From an uncultured Ectothiorhodospiraceae bacterium (lineage in GTDB: Bacteria > Pseudomonadota > Gammaproteobacteria > S012-40): DNA of 64,000 nucleotides. The notes beneath the pieces are model-generated. The model was not told where the DNA came from, ran no database searches, and was given only the letters and a program-made list of their open reading frames with translations. This document shows, in pieces, positions 48,519 to 58,357 of this stretch. Position 1 is the stretch's first letter. Every line of letters starts with the position of its first letter. Where the stretch lies: positions 17,141-81,140 of the forward strand of contig CALZJE010000010.1 in assembly GCA_945787715.1 (NCBI GenBank). Direction: 5' to 3'. A program made the translations under genes and the position numbers.

Positions 48519-49661
48519 CTAATCAGCACCACCTATTTTTTTTCTTGCTTCTAGTGCAATACTTAACACATCATCCAGTTTACGATCAACCACCACAAAA
48601 TGTCCCATCTTACGCCCAGGTCGTGCAACATCTTTACCGTAAAGATGTAATTTCAAATTGGGAATAGAAGTTAATATATTCCAATCCGGCTCAACACTTT
48701 TTTCACTACCATCGTAAAACCACAAATCTCCAAGCAGGTTAACCATAACGGTAGCACTGTGAGAATCGGGCGATCCCAATGGTAAGCCACACATAGCGCG
48801 TACCTGTTGTTCGTATTGACTGGTAACACAACCATCAATAGTAAAATGACCACTATTATGTGGTCGTGGCGCTATTTCATTTATCAACAACTCACCATTA
48901 CTAATAAAAAACTCGACAGCAAGCACACCCACATATTCCAATTTTTCAGCCAAATCATCAGCCACTTGTTTGGCTTTATCAAGCAGGTCTTGAGTTGTTC
49001 TTGCGGGAACAATTGAAACATCAAGAATTCCCTCAGTATGTTGATTCTCCGCAAGGGTAAAACATTCAGTAGCACCATGAGCATTTCGCGCCATTACCAC
49101 AGACACTTCCAGATCCAACGATAACATTTTTTCAATCACACATGGTGCATCAAAGTTATGAAAGGCCTGTTTCGCTTCTTCAATAGAACTGACTCGCTCT
49201 TGCCCTTTTCCATCATAACCAAAACGTGAAATTTTCAAAATTGCAGGAAAAAGATCAGCAGTTACTTCAGCGAAATCAGATTCGTTTTCGATAGTAAAAA
49301 ATGGTGCAGTGGTAAATCCATTATCTCGAAGAAATGTTTTTTCTATGATTCTCTCTTGTGCCACAGCGACCGCTGATGCTGATGGATGAACCGACATGTG
49401 TTGCGCGAGAACTTCCAACGTTTTCGCAGGTACATTTTCAAACTCAGTTGTTGCAGCCGCACAGTTTTTTGAAAGATACTCCAATGCTTCAGCATCATCA
49501 TAATCAGCAACAATGTGCTCATCTGCAATCAAGCCAGCAGGACAGCCCTCTTGCGGATCAACAACAATAACGCGATAACCCAACTCATGAGCAGCACAGA
49601 CAAAAAAACGACCGAGTTGACCACCACCCAACATCGCAAGTGTAGCTGGAGCTTTGATCAT
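48519..49661 (-). CDS. purK: 5-(carboxyamino)imidazole ribonucleotide synthase
   Basis: [29 protein letters not shown]...[25 protein letters not shown]. Confidence 0.97.
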   Translation of the reverse strand: MIKAPATLAMLGGGQLGRFFVCAAHELGYRVIVVDPQEGCPAGLIADEHIVADYDDAEALEYLSKNCAAATTEFENVPAKTLEVLAQHMSVHPSASAVAVAQERIIEKTFLRDNGFTTAPFFTIENESDFAEVTADLFPAILKISRFGYDGKGQERVSSIEEAKQAFHNFDAPCVIEKMLSLDLEVSVVMARNAHGATECFTLAENQHTEGILDVSIVPARTTQDLLDKAKQVADDLAEKLEYVGVLAVEFFISNGELLINEIAPRPHNSGHFTIDGCVTSQYEQQVRAMCGLPLGSPDSHSATVMVNLLGDLWFYDGSEKSVEPDWNILTSIPNLKLHLYGKDVARPGRKMGHFVVVDRKLDDVLSIALEARKKIGGAD

Positions 49662-50161
49662 GGTTTGTTTTCCAACTCCATGGCAAAAACCATCTGCTTC
49701 TGCTTTTCGCGGAATTCTTCCAGCTTCTTGGATGTATCGGCGTTTTCATTTGCCAACATAGCAACCGCAAACAAACCGGCATTCGCCGCGCCTGCTTCAC
49801 CAATCGCAAAAGTTGCGACCGGAATTCCTTTGGGCATTTGAACAATAGAAAGCAGAGAATCCTGCCCCTGAAGATGACGCGAAGGCACAGGTACCCCCAA
49901 AACCGGAACAATTGTTTTCGCGGCAATCATCCCAGGCAGATGCGCAGCACCACCCGCTCCCGCAATGATAACTTTAATGCCTCGATCTGATGCTTCATCG
50001 GCAAATTCAAACATCAACTCAGGGGTACGGTGAGCAGAAACCACCTGTGCTTCATAGGCGATACCAAAATCGGCCAACATCTCCGCTGCCTTACGCATCA
50101 CAGGCCAGTCACTGTTACTTCCCATCACAATAGCTACTTGTGGCTGTTTTTTGTCCGGCAT
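49658..50161 (-). CDS. purE: 5-(carboxyamino)imidazole ribonucleotide mutase (start revised from 50326)
   Basis: [29 protein letters not shown]...[14 protein letters not shown]...[14 protein letters not shown]. Confidence 0.97.
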   Translation of the reverse strand: MPDKKQPQVAIVMGSNSDWPVMRKAAEMLADFGIAYEAQVVSAHRTPELMFEFADEASDRGIKVIIAGAGGAAHLPGMIAAKTIVPVLGVPVPSRHLQGQDSLLSIVQMPKGIPVATFAIGEAGAANAGLFAVAMLANENADTSKKLEEFREKQKQMVFAMELENKP

Positions 50162-50441
50162 GAATCCTCCAACAATGTACGATATGTAATTTTGGGCGCA
50201 ATTATAACCGAATGGAGCAAGTATGGCAGGGGAAATAGGCGTTATTGAAGTGTTTCTCTCTCTGGAATCATTAGAACGAAAAACACACAGAAAAAAACAC
50301 AGAAAAAACAACAAAGCCATCATCAACTAGCAATAATCAAGAAATAGCGGATAAAATAACTAAAATTAACGTTATGAGAAAACGAACTAACAAGGGTAGG
50401 TGAAAAACCTGTTAAAATCTTCAAGAAGACAGTAAGTCATT

Positions 50442-50942
50442 GTGACTCAGCTGCAGTTTAAAAATCAGGACATATTTGTGACCAATAACGACATCTTGCG
50501 CCGTATCCGCTATGCTTTCGACTTTAGCGATCCTAAAATGACTGCTATTTTTGAACTAGCAGATCTCAAAGTCACAAAAGAACAGATTTTAAATTGGCTG
50601 AAAAAGGATGATGATCCTGACTACCAGGAGCTTAGCGACAATCAATTAGCGATTTTTCTCAATGGTTTGATTAGCGAGAAACGGGGGAAGAAAGATGGGC
50701 CGCAGCCTGAGCCTGAGCAAAATTTGAATAACAATATCATTTTCAGAAAACTTAAAATCGCCTTGGACCTGAAAGCAGAAGATGTATTGGAAATTTTAGC
50801 ACTGGCTGATTTCGAATTGAGTAAACACGAATTGAGTGCATTTTTCCGTAAACCAGGCCATAAACACTTTCGTGAATGCAAAGAACAAGTTTTACGCAAT
50901 TTTCTACAAGGTATGCAGATTAAATATCGCGCCAAACCCTAA
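50442..50942 (+). CDS. DUF1456/YehS-like protein
   Basis: Duplicated ILRRIRYAFDFSDPKMTAIFELADLKVTKEQILNWLKKDDDP / IFRKLKIALDLKAEDVLEILALADFELSKHELSAFFRKPGHKHFRECKEQVLRNFLQGM. Confidence 0.9.
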   Translation: MTQLQFKNQDIFVTNNDILRRIRYAFDFSDPKMTAIFELADLKVTKEQILNWLKKDDDPDYQELSDNQLAIFLNGLISEKRGKKDGPQPEPEQNLNNNIIFRKLKIALDLKAEDVLEILALADFELSKHELSAFFRKPGHKHFRECKEQVLRNFLQGMQIKYRAKP

Positions 50943-51229
50943 TTAAAAGCTATAGGTTAAACGGAAATAGTTTTTTTACTACAGTCGGAAATTCGGCAGA
51001 AAGCGGATTAACTGAACCAGCACGTAAGATCAATCACTCAATCCCTATCGAACATATAATAATTCGTATTACAGAAACCAAATACTGGGAGAAAAAGCAT
51101 CATGAAATTGACGATCAATATTGGAAAAGCAAAGAAGTTAATAGCAAAATCAATTGCTCAACATGTCATTTAGATGCGGAAAAAGGTACCTATAAAGATT
51201 CGGACATGCGCTTACCCAAATTAAGATAA
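50942..51229 (+). pseudogene. C-terminal remnant of a multihaem/dihaem cytochrome c
   Basis: Start-less open frame ending ...IIIRITETKYWEKKHHEIDDQYWKSKEVNSKINCSTCHLDAEKGTYKDSDMRLPKLR*, with one CXXCH haem motif. Confidence 0.65.
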
Positions 51230-51253
51230 ACTCCCTTTTTAAAAAAGCTCACC

Positions 51254-51294
51254 AGCCCAATACACTTTTATAGTGAAAGTGTATCGGGCTTTTA
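51254..51294 (+). terminator. Intrinsic terminator after the cytochrome remnant
   Basis: agcccaatacactttt atagtg aaagtgtatcgggctttt. Confidence 0.7.
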
Positions 51295-51363
51295 CTAGGT
51301 TAATCCACACCTCTGTGTATATACTTCATTCTAAGCCCGGCGTGCACTTAAATTTTGATTTGA

Positions 51364-54300
51364 CTATCGATTCGCATTTTCAAGTTTCTTGTGGTTAAAC
51401 GCGTAATACATTACCGGTATAACTAGGAGCGTCAGTATTGTCGAAACCAAAATACCGAAGATTAAGGCTATTGCAAGCCCATTAAAGATCGGATCATCAA
51501 GAATGAACAAAGCACCAAGAATCGCCGCGAGTGCTGTCAAAGCAATTGGTGTTGCTCTTACTGCAGCTGCACGGATAACAGCCTCCTGAAACTCCACTCC
51601 GCGTTTAATTTCTACATTAATAAAATCAACCAACAGAATAGAGTTACGCACAATTATACCCGCCAGTGCAATCATGCCTATCATGGAAGTTGCGGTGAAC
51701 TGAGCACCAAACAAAGCATGGCCAGGCATAACCCCAATGATAGTCAACGGAATGGGAGCCATAATAACTAGCGGAACCATATAGGAGCGAAACTGTGCAA
51801 CCACTAACAAATAGATCATAATCAAACCAACTGAGTAAGCCAATCCCATGTCACGAAATGTCTCGTAAGTCACTTGCCATTCGCCATCCCATTTTATACT
51901 GTACTGATAAGGATTCGACGGCTGATTAATCAGATACTGCTCAATGGGTTCATCAAGCAAGGGAGATAAAATTGTATCGCCCAACTGCGCGAGCACATCA
52001 AACATGCCATACAAAGGACTGTCCAGCTCACCCGCGAGATCACCCGTAACAAAAACTACCGGCAATAAATCCTTGTGGTAAATACTGTATTCACGTTGAC
52101 TTTTTACAACACTCGCCACTTCAGCCAGAGGAATCAGGTTTCCATTTTGTGCCCTTACTTCCAGCGCAAGTAATGTAGAAATCTCAGCTTTATCTGCGGT
52201 ACTAAATTCTAGACGAATAGGTACTGAGTATTTTACATGCGGAGTGTGCAAAGTGCCCACATCAGAACCGTGGAAAACGGTAGCGATAGCTTCTGCGATA
52301 TTTTTCTGGTTAACACCCAGTTTGGCTGCTTTTTGTCGATCCACTTTGATGATCCATTTTGCAGAAGGTGTTTCCACGCTGTCATCTACATCAATAATGT
52401 CGTCAGTTTGCTCCAATATTTCACGTATTTTTTTAGCAACCTGGATTTGTCCGTTGTGATCAATACCGTAAACTTCAACAACCAAAGGCGCCTGTACCGG
52501 CGGGCCTGGTGGCACTTCAACAATCTTTACATTAGCATTATATTTTTCGCCAATAGCCTGTAACGGTTCACGAACAGACAATGCGATTTCATGGCTTTTA
52601 CGATCTCGTAATTTTTTGTCCTGAAGATTAACCAGAATATCTGCCATATTTGCTCCTTCTCGCAGATAATATTGACGCACTAGACCGTTAAAATTAATCG
52701 GTGCAGCAGTGCCAATATAATATTGGTAATCTGTCACTTCAGGAACGCCGGAAAGATAAACACCTAGTTCTGCAAGAACACGCGCAGTCTGTTCCAGGCT
52801 TGATCCTTCCGGCATATCAACAACCACCTGAAACTCAGATTTGTTATCAAACGGTAACATTTTTAATACAACCAGTTTGATACCCGCCAGGCCAACAGAG
52901 CCAGCAATCAATACAACAATGCTCAAAGTTAACAACCAGCGCTTTCCCCTACCCTTTTTACCGTGTAAAAATGGGCGCACAACTCCATTAAAGAATTTGT
53001 ATAAACGCGTGTTGCTTTCGTCCGTTTCAGCACTGTGTTCATGTTTACTATTTTTCAAAATTTTTAACGTCAGCCAAGGCGTTACAATAAATGCTATTGC
53101 AAGTGAAATGACCATACCCATGCTGGCATTTATGGGTATTGGGCTCATGTATGGCCCCATTAATCCACTAACAAATGCCATGGGTAACAAGGCTGCTACG
53201 ACAGCAAATGTTGCAAGAATCGTAGGGCCACCTACTTCATCAACAGCTGCGGGAATAGCATCAGCAAGACTTTTATTACCAATTTTCATATGGCGATGAA
53301 TATTTTCAACGACCACGATGGCATCATCCACTAAGATTCCAATAGAAAAAATCAAAGCGAACAGGGATACCCGATTCAAGGTGAACCCCCAAACCCAAGA
53401 AGCAAATAAGGTGAGTGCCAAAGTAACAAAAATTGCCACTCCGACAATGATCGCTTCACGCCATCCTAGTGCAAACAAAACAAGTAAAACAACAACAGCT
53501 GTCGCCAAGAAAAGTTTTTGAATCAGGGTCATGGCCTTGTCGTTTGCCGTTGCGCCATAATTTCGAGTAACTGTTACATTAATACCATCCGGTATAACAA
53601 TGCCTTTTAGCTGCTCCAATCGATCGATGACTTGCTCGGAAACATCAAACGCATTGACACCTGGTTTTTTCGCGATTGCAACAGTAACCGCGGGGAATAC
53701 CCCATTGCTGGCAATATTTTTATCACCAGCGGCTGGCCCAGTACCAAACCAGACGTATTGCTCAGCTTGATCTGGTCCGACACTAATGTCTGCGACATCG
53801 CGTAAGTGAATCGGTGCATCATCAACCAAAGCAACAACCAAATTTTTGATTTCTTCAACATTACTGAGAAACGTACCCGCTTGAATGAGAATCTCTTCGT
53901 TATTTTTTACAATTGAGCCAGCTTTTTGCGAAGTGTTTGCTGATATTAAAGCATATTTCAACTGATCCAGATCAATGCTATAACCTGCTAAGCGTTGCGG
54001 ATCAAGTAATACACGAACCACATGATCAGGGCCACCGATGGTGTAAATGTCTCTTGTACCGGGCACACGTTTTAATTCGGCTTCAATCGCGTGGGCTACC
54101 TTCTGCAGGTCGTAGCCGGCCCGTTGCTCATCTTCCGTCCAAAGGGTTAGTGTAACAATCGGTACATCATCAATCCCTTTGGGTTTGATAATTGGCTGAC
54201 CAACGCCTATGTTTTGAGGTAGCCAATCCTGGTTTGAATATATTTTGTTGTACAATCGAACAATGGCCTGAGTGCGATCTTCACCCACAACAAATTGTAC

Positions 54301-54597
54301 AGTAAGCACCGACATACCAGGGCGTGAAACCGAATAGACGTGTTCGATACCCTCTATTTCAGAAAGCACCTGCTCTGCCGGTGTGCTAACAATGTTTTCA
54401 ACTTCAATAGCAGTAGCACCAGGGTAAGGAATAAATACATTGGCAAAGGTGACATTAATTTGTGGCTCTTCTTCACGCGGTGTAACCATGACCGCAAACA
54501 CACCTAGCAAAAAACCAACTAAAGCCAAGAGAGGTGTTATTTCTGAATGCAAAAACTTTTTGGCGATAGAGCCAGAAAAACCTAAGCGGTCACTCAT
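51364..54597 (-). CDS. RND efflux transporter permease
   Basis: 1077 aa; NVTFANVFIPYPGATAIEVENIVSTPAEQVLSEIEGIEHVYS...GILVDDAIVVVENIHRHM...ARAAVRATPIALTALAAILG-like. Confidence 0.95.
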   Translation of the reverse strand: MSDRLGFSGSIAKKFLHSEITPLLALVGFLLGVFAVMVTPREEEPQINVTFANVFIPYPGATAIEVENIVSTPAEQVLSEIEGIEHVYSVSRPGMSVLTVQFVVGEDRTQAIVRLYNKIYSNQDWLPQNIGVGQPIIKPKGIDDVPIVTLTLWTEDEQRAGYDLQKVAHAIEAELKRVPGTRDIYTIGGPDHVVRVLLDPQRLAGYSIDLDQLKYALISANTSQKAGSIVKNNEEILIQAGTFLSNVEEIKNLVVALVDDAPIHLRDVADISVGPDQAEQYVWFGTGPAAGDKNIASNGVFPAVTVAIAKKPGVNAFDVSEQVIDRLEQLKGIVIPDGINVTVTRNYGATANDKAMTLIQKLFLATAVVVLLVLFALGWREAIIVGVAIFVTLALTLFASWVWGFTLNRVSLFALIFSIGILVDDAIVVVENIHRHMKIGNKSLADAIPAAVDEVGGPTILATFAVVAALLPMAFVSGLMGPYMSPIPINASMGMVISLAIAFIVTPWLTLKILKNSKHEHSAETDESNTRLYKFFNGVVRPFLHGKKGRGKRWLLTLSIVVLIAGSVGLAGIKLVVLKMLPFDNKSEFQVVVDMPEGSSLEQTARVLAELGVYLSGVPEVTDYQYYIGTAAPINFNGLVRQYYLREGANMADILVNLQDKKLRDRKSHEIALSVREPLQAIGEKYNANVKIVEVPPGPPVQAPLVVEVYGIDHNGQIQVAKKIREILEQTDDIIDVDDSVETPSAKWIIKVDRQKAAKLGVNQKNIAEAIATVFHGSDVGTLHTPHVKYSVPIRLEFSTADKAEISTLLALEVRAQNGNLIPLAEVASVVKSQREYSIYHKDLLPVVFVTGDLAGELDSPLYGMFDVLAQLGDTILSPLLDEPIEQYLINQPSNPYQYSIKWDGEWQVTYETFRDMGLAYSVGLIMIYLLVVAQFRSYMVPLVIMAPIPLTIIGVMPGHALFGAQFTATSMIGMIALAGIIVRNSILLVDFINVEIKRGVEFQEAVIRAAAVRATPIALTALAAILGALFILDDPIFNGLAIALIFGILVSTILTLLVIPVMYYAFNHKKLENANR

Positions 54598-55640
54598 TAT
54601 TTTGACTCCGCTTGTTGCTTAAGATAAATACCAGCGCGCACGGGATCGAGAGCAACATTTTCACCGGCAGTTATGCCGGCCAATACTTCAGTTTTATCGC
54701 CGAAACGATGACCTAATCGGATTTGTCTGAGCATTACCCGGTTTTGAGCATTAACAACATATACAGCAACAACTTCACTACGATGAACTATGGCAGCATT
54801 AGGAATTAGCAGGCGTTCCGCTTCATCAATGGTAAAATCAACCTTCACTAACATACCCGGTAGTAGATTAGGAACCTTTGCTGGCAAGTTGGCGCGTACG
54901 CGAAATGTGTGGCTTGTCGGATTAGCGTAAGGAAACGTAATCATGCTTTTTACGGGAATAATTTTTCCTGCATTTTCTGCAAAGCGCACACTCGCTTTTT
55001 GATATTTTCGAATTGGATTGATAAAAGCCTGAGGAATATCCGTATTGACGCGAAGCTCGTGCAAGGAAAAGCCAGTCATTACCGGCTGTCCCATTTGAGT
55101 GGTTTCGCCCACTTGCACATGGCGTTCTACGACAACACCACTAAACGGAGCGCGAATCACAGTATTATCCACTTGTTCTTGAACTTCAGTTATCTTTGCT
55201 TCACTGGCAGCAACTCGAGCTTCAGCAGCTTTTAGCGCCGCTTTTGCCTTATCAAAGTCTGCATTTGAGACAATTTTTTCCTTAACCAGGCCATTGATAC
55301 GCTTATATTCGAGTTGTGCATCTTTATAGCCCGCCTTGGCTTCATTTAAGCCAGCTTTAGCGGTACGCAAGCGAGCATTATATTCGTTATCTCGAATGCG
55401 CAGAATGACTTCACCTTTTTTTACGTAATCATTTACATCAAAGTTGATTTCAGTTACTCGTCCGGATACTTGTGCAGAAACTGTCGCTTTATTGATCGCT
55501 TCGACAACGCCATCAAAAGCTCGGGTTTGAGGAGATTTCTCCAACTTGACCGTGGCGATATCAAACGGTAGGTTTTGTTCCGCCAGAAGTATTTGAGGGC
55601 ATATTAATATAAATGGGATCAACGATTTTATTAGGCGCAT
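54597..55640 (-). CDS. RND efflux periplasmic adaptor (membrane fusion protein)
   Basis: GVVEAINKATVSAQVSGRVTEINFDVNDYVKKGEVILRI...VIRAPFSGVVVERHVQVGETTQMGQP; overlaps permease start. Confidence 0.93.
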   Translation of the reverse strand: MRLIKSLIPFILICPQILLAEQNLPFDIATVKLEKSPQTRAFDGVVEAINKATVSAQVSGRVTEINFDVNDYVKKGEVILRIRDNEYNARLRTAKAGLNEAKAGYKDAQLEYKRINGLVKEKIVSNADFDKAKAALKAAEARVAASEAKITEVQEQVDNTVIRAPFSGVVVERHVQVGETTQMGQPVMTGFSLHELRVNTDIPQAFINPIRKYQKASVRFAENAGKIIPVKSMITFPYANPTSHTFRVRANLPAKVPNLLPGMLVKVDFTIDEAERLLIPNAAIVHRSEVVAVYVVNAQNRVMLRQIRLGHRFGDKTEVLAGITAGENVALDPVRAGIYLKQQAESK

Positions 55641-56004
55641 GCTGCAGTTCTCATAATGGGTTGACGAACGAGAGAGTAAATAGAAAAAGAAAAGAGGTAT
55701 AAGAAGTATAAACCACTTTTCCCTAGGAATTCAAAAACATTCTTTTTGTAAAACTAAACCTGCCCATCTCAAAAAAATCTACGTCTGTTGAGATAAATAT
55801 AGGCCCATATTTAAGGAATATGTTATAAAAAAGCTTAACGGTAGCCCAGAAGTAATCCAACCTGCAACGACCAGCGAAATTGTATTCAGCCAAACAGAGA
55901 CCTCCTATTTCAAAACCTAACCTAATTACTAACATTGCTGAGCCATGCTACACTAAATGTATAAGGCTCTATTTGCTTTAATTGTTGGCTTACAGCCCCG
56001 CTAG

Positions 56005-56600
56005 TGCAGAATTTAAAAGTATTTCTCACCGTCTTCAGTCTTCTTCGCTTCAATAAGTCGTCGCCAACCCAAATAACTTTCTAAATATCGCGTAGAAACA
56101 CCATTAAAATGGTATGAGACAATTTCTTAATAGACTAATGTATGCGTTTAAGTTTTGTATATAAAATATTTTGTCGATAACACGAACTTTAGACAAAGCA
56201 ATAACACGTTTATGTGGTATACCTTCCTTCCCTACAAATGTTCGATAGATACTATTCCCATTGGTACATAATACGGTTTCTTGATTGACAAGTGGCTTGA
56301 GTGATTGATGAATTTTTTTTTCCGCTATATTCTGTACTGCGTGCTGCAAAAACCGATGTCGCCAGCGAAATGACGTGGTAATATCAACCTCACATTTCAA
56401 TGCTGCTTTTCGTATCGTGTCATCATCACTTAAACTCTGACTGTATGTGAGCCATTTTTCTTTATGCCGTAGGCGAGCTATTCGTGAGTGCGTTAAATAT
56501 TTTTTTCAGTCTTTGCATCGATAGCGCTGCAGATTACTTGTGCTTCCCGATTGCGATAGGCTTCCACTTTTGCAATGCAAGCAAAGTTGAAATTGCTCAA
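56005..56600 (-). pseudogene. Decayed IS1595-family (ISXO2-like) transposase with frameshifts and internal deletion
   Basis: Minus-strand pieces: CLHCKSGSLSQSGSTSNLQRYRCKD, RIARLRHKEKWLTYSQSLSDDDTIRKAALKCEVDITTSFRWRHRFLQ, ETVLCTNGNSIYRTFVGKEGIPHKRV...FYIQNLNAYISLL, FNGVSTRYLESYLGWRRLIEAKKTED in more than one frame. Confidence 0.8.
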
Positions 56601-56613
56601 ATGTACTTTCAAT

Positions 56614-56793
56614 GTAACTACTCAGCGTATTCTAAATTTAAAACTTAAAATTGAGCGTTTGGTGCTATACCTGTCGTAGAAACCGTTGTCCGCACGGATG
56701 CGGACTTCGAGCGCCCATGGATGGGTTCACAGCGTGTTTTGAAGACATGTATAGTACCAAATGCGATTTGTGCATGATACGCTGAGTAGTTAC
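56614..56793. repeat. MITE-like 180-bp dispersed repeat A, copy 2, with perfect 16-bp terminal inverted repeats
   Basis: gtaactactcagcgta (56614-56629) and tacgctgagtagttac (56778-56793) are exact reverse complements; interior aligns with 15745-15925. Confidence 0.85.
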
Positions 56794-57486
56794 CTTTCAA
56801 TAACTTTTATACTTCCTGAGGCTTTAGTGTTTTGTTTTAAACAATTTAACAATCGTCTTTTCTGTGCGTATAATTAGTTGATCTAGTTATTCGATGAGTT
56901 GGGAGAATTACTGAGATTTCATGACTTTTCGTTATTCCGTCAACCTATTGTAATACTGTGCATTATACCAGTATCAACAACGTATACATATCCATGTATT
57001 GACAGTACCCTATTTTTAGAAGCAACTGCACTAAGCCCCTGGTTTCACTCCGCCATTGTCGAGCGCGTATTTAAGCAAACGTGCCTATAAAGCATGTTGC
57101 TCTCACCGCTGCCTCGCCAAAGATGGCTTCACAATTGACCACTAAATCCAATCGACATCGATTCTTTAAGCCGTGAAAACGTGTCAAAGTTATCCGAGGC
57201 CGGAACTCTAGCACCGTGATAAGCGTCACAACATCGTAGTCAGATGCCACTGAAAAGCCAATAACTCTTGTCGTAATATTTTACAGTTGAGACCTAACCC
57301 CAGATTAGCATAATAATAATATACTTAATTTTCAAGTGGTTGATAGATATTCATGAGGTGGCCCGGTTTCTGCTGAAGTAGTATAAAGCAGGTTTACAAC
57401 TTTTCAAATTTAGCTTTGACTACTTGTGATAGATAAATCGGAAATGGAAATGGTTATTTCGCAACAAGGAAAAAGGAGATTGAAAA

Positions 57487-58302
57487 ATGAAAATCAATTT
57501 AGTACGCAGCATAATCGCGGGGGGAGTACTCACCTTAATTGCAGGACAGGCAAGCGCCGTGACACTCTATTGGGACCAATTTGCAGGCTTTAATGATAAC
57601 TCTGAGATTCCAGCCAATAGCATAGACTTTTCTGGTCAACTGACCGATCCCAAAGCTCCAGCAAATGTATACTCTGACGTTGCCTGGCTTCCCGCCCCTT
57701 CTAGCCCTCAGAGCACACTGAATATTCAGGGTTTTGATTCTGGCGTTTTGGGCGCGTTTGATGTGGGTGTTACACATATTATATCAACGCTGACCGCAAC
57801 AAATAACGTGATCCCATCCGGATATACGTATAGTGTCGACATCGACGCCAATCTCGGATTCTACAGTGATGCAGCGCGCACCCTTTCACTTGGAGGCATA
57901 TTCCCGGACTTTAACACGATCAATATTACTTACCTCGAAACCGTCAATGATGGGGTATGTGAACCTGACAATAACCCCACAGGCCCAGCAGGCGGTAATT
58001 GTGACGATCTATACACTTTTGCCTTAGGGGGATTTGATGCTTTAGAGTTTAACTACTTGGGGCAAGATTACGCGCTACTCTTCGATATTCTGCCAGGTGC
58101 AGGCGCAGTAAGATTTCCCGCAGGCGGAAATCAAATATGGACGTTAGAGCCAGATGTAGGTGACAGCAATATATCCCAATTACATGTAACAGCCACACTT
58201 GTTACGGTCCCAGAGCCAGCCACGCTGGCCTTGATGGGACTAGGGCTCGCGGGCCTTGGCTTTGCCTCGCGTCGTCGCAGACTGACCGGCATGGCCGCGT
58301 AA
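57487..58302 (+). CDS. PEP-CTERM sorting domain protein (canonical)
   Basis: Signal peptide IIAGGVLTLIAGQASA; tail VPEPATLALMGLGLAGLGFASRRRRLTGMAA; RBS aaaaggaga before ATG. Confidence 0.93.
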   Translation: MKINLVRSIIAGGVLTLIAGQASAVTLYWDQFAGFNDNSEIPANSIDFSGQLTDPKAPANVYSDVAWLPAPSSPQSTLNIQGFDSGVLGAFDVGVTHIISTLTATNNVIPSGYTYSVDIDANLGFYSDAARTLSLGGIFPDFNTINITYLETVNDGVCEPDNNPTGPAGGNCDDLYTFALGGFDALEFNYLGQDYALLFDILPGAGAVRFPAGGNQIWTLEPDVGDSNISQLHVTATLVTVPEPATLALMGLGLAGLGFASRRRRLTGMAA

Positions 58303-58328
58303 GCTACACTATCATTAGCACTAAGCAA

Positions 58329-58356
58329 AGGGCGGCCAGTTGGCTGCCCTTTCTTC
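58329..58356. terminator. Terminator between convergent PEP-CTERM gene and adenylating-enzyme gene
   Basis: agggcggcc agtt ggctgccctttctt: 9-bp stem (one G-U). Confidence 0.55.
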
Positions 58357-58357
58357 A

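Noticed and set aside
48671-49926. Extra ORFs within purK/purE
   Set aside because: Out-of-frame shadows of conserved genes.
56899-57090. 63-aa ORF between repeat A and the PEP-CTERM gene
   Set aside because: No RBS, no recognisable domain; could be a remnant but not supportable.
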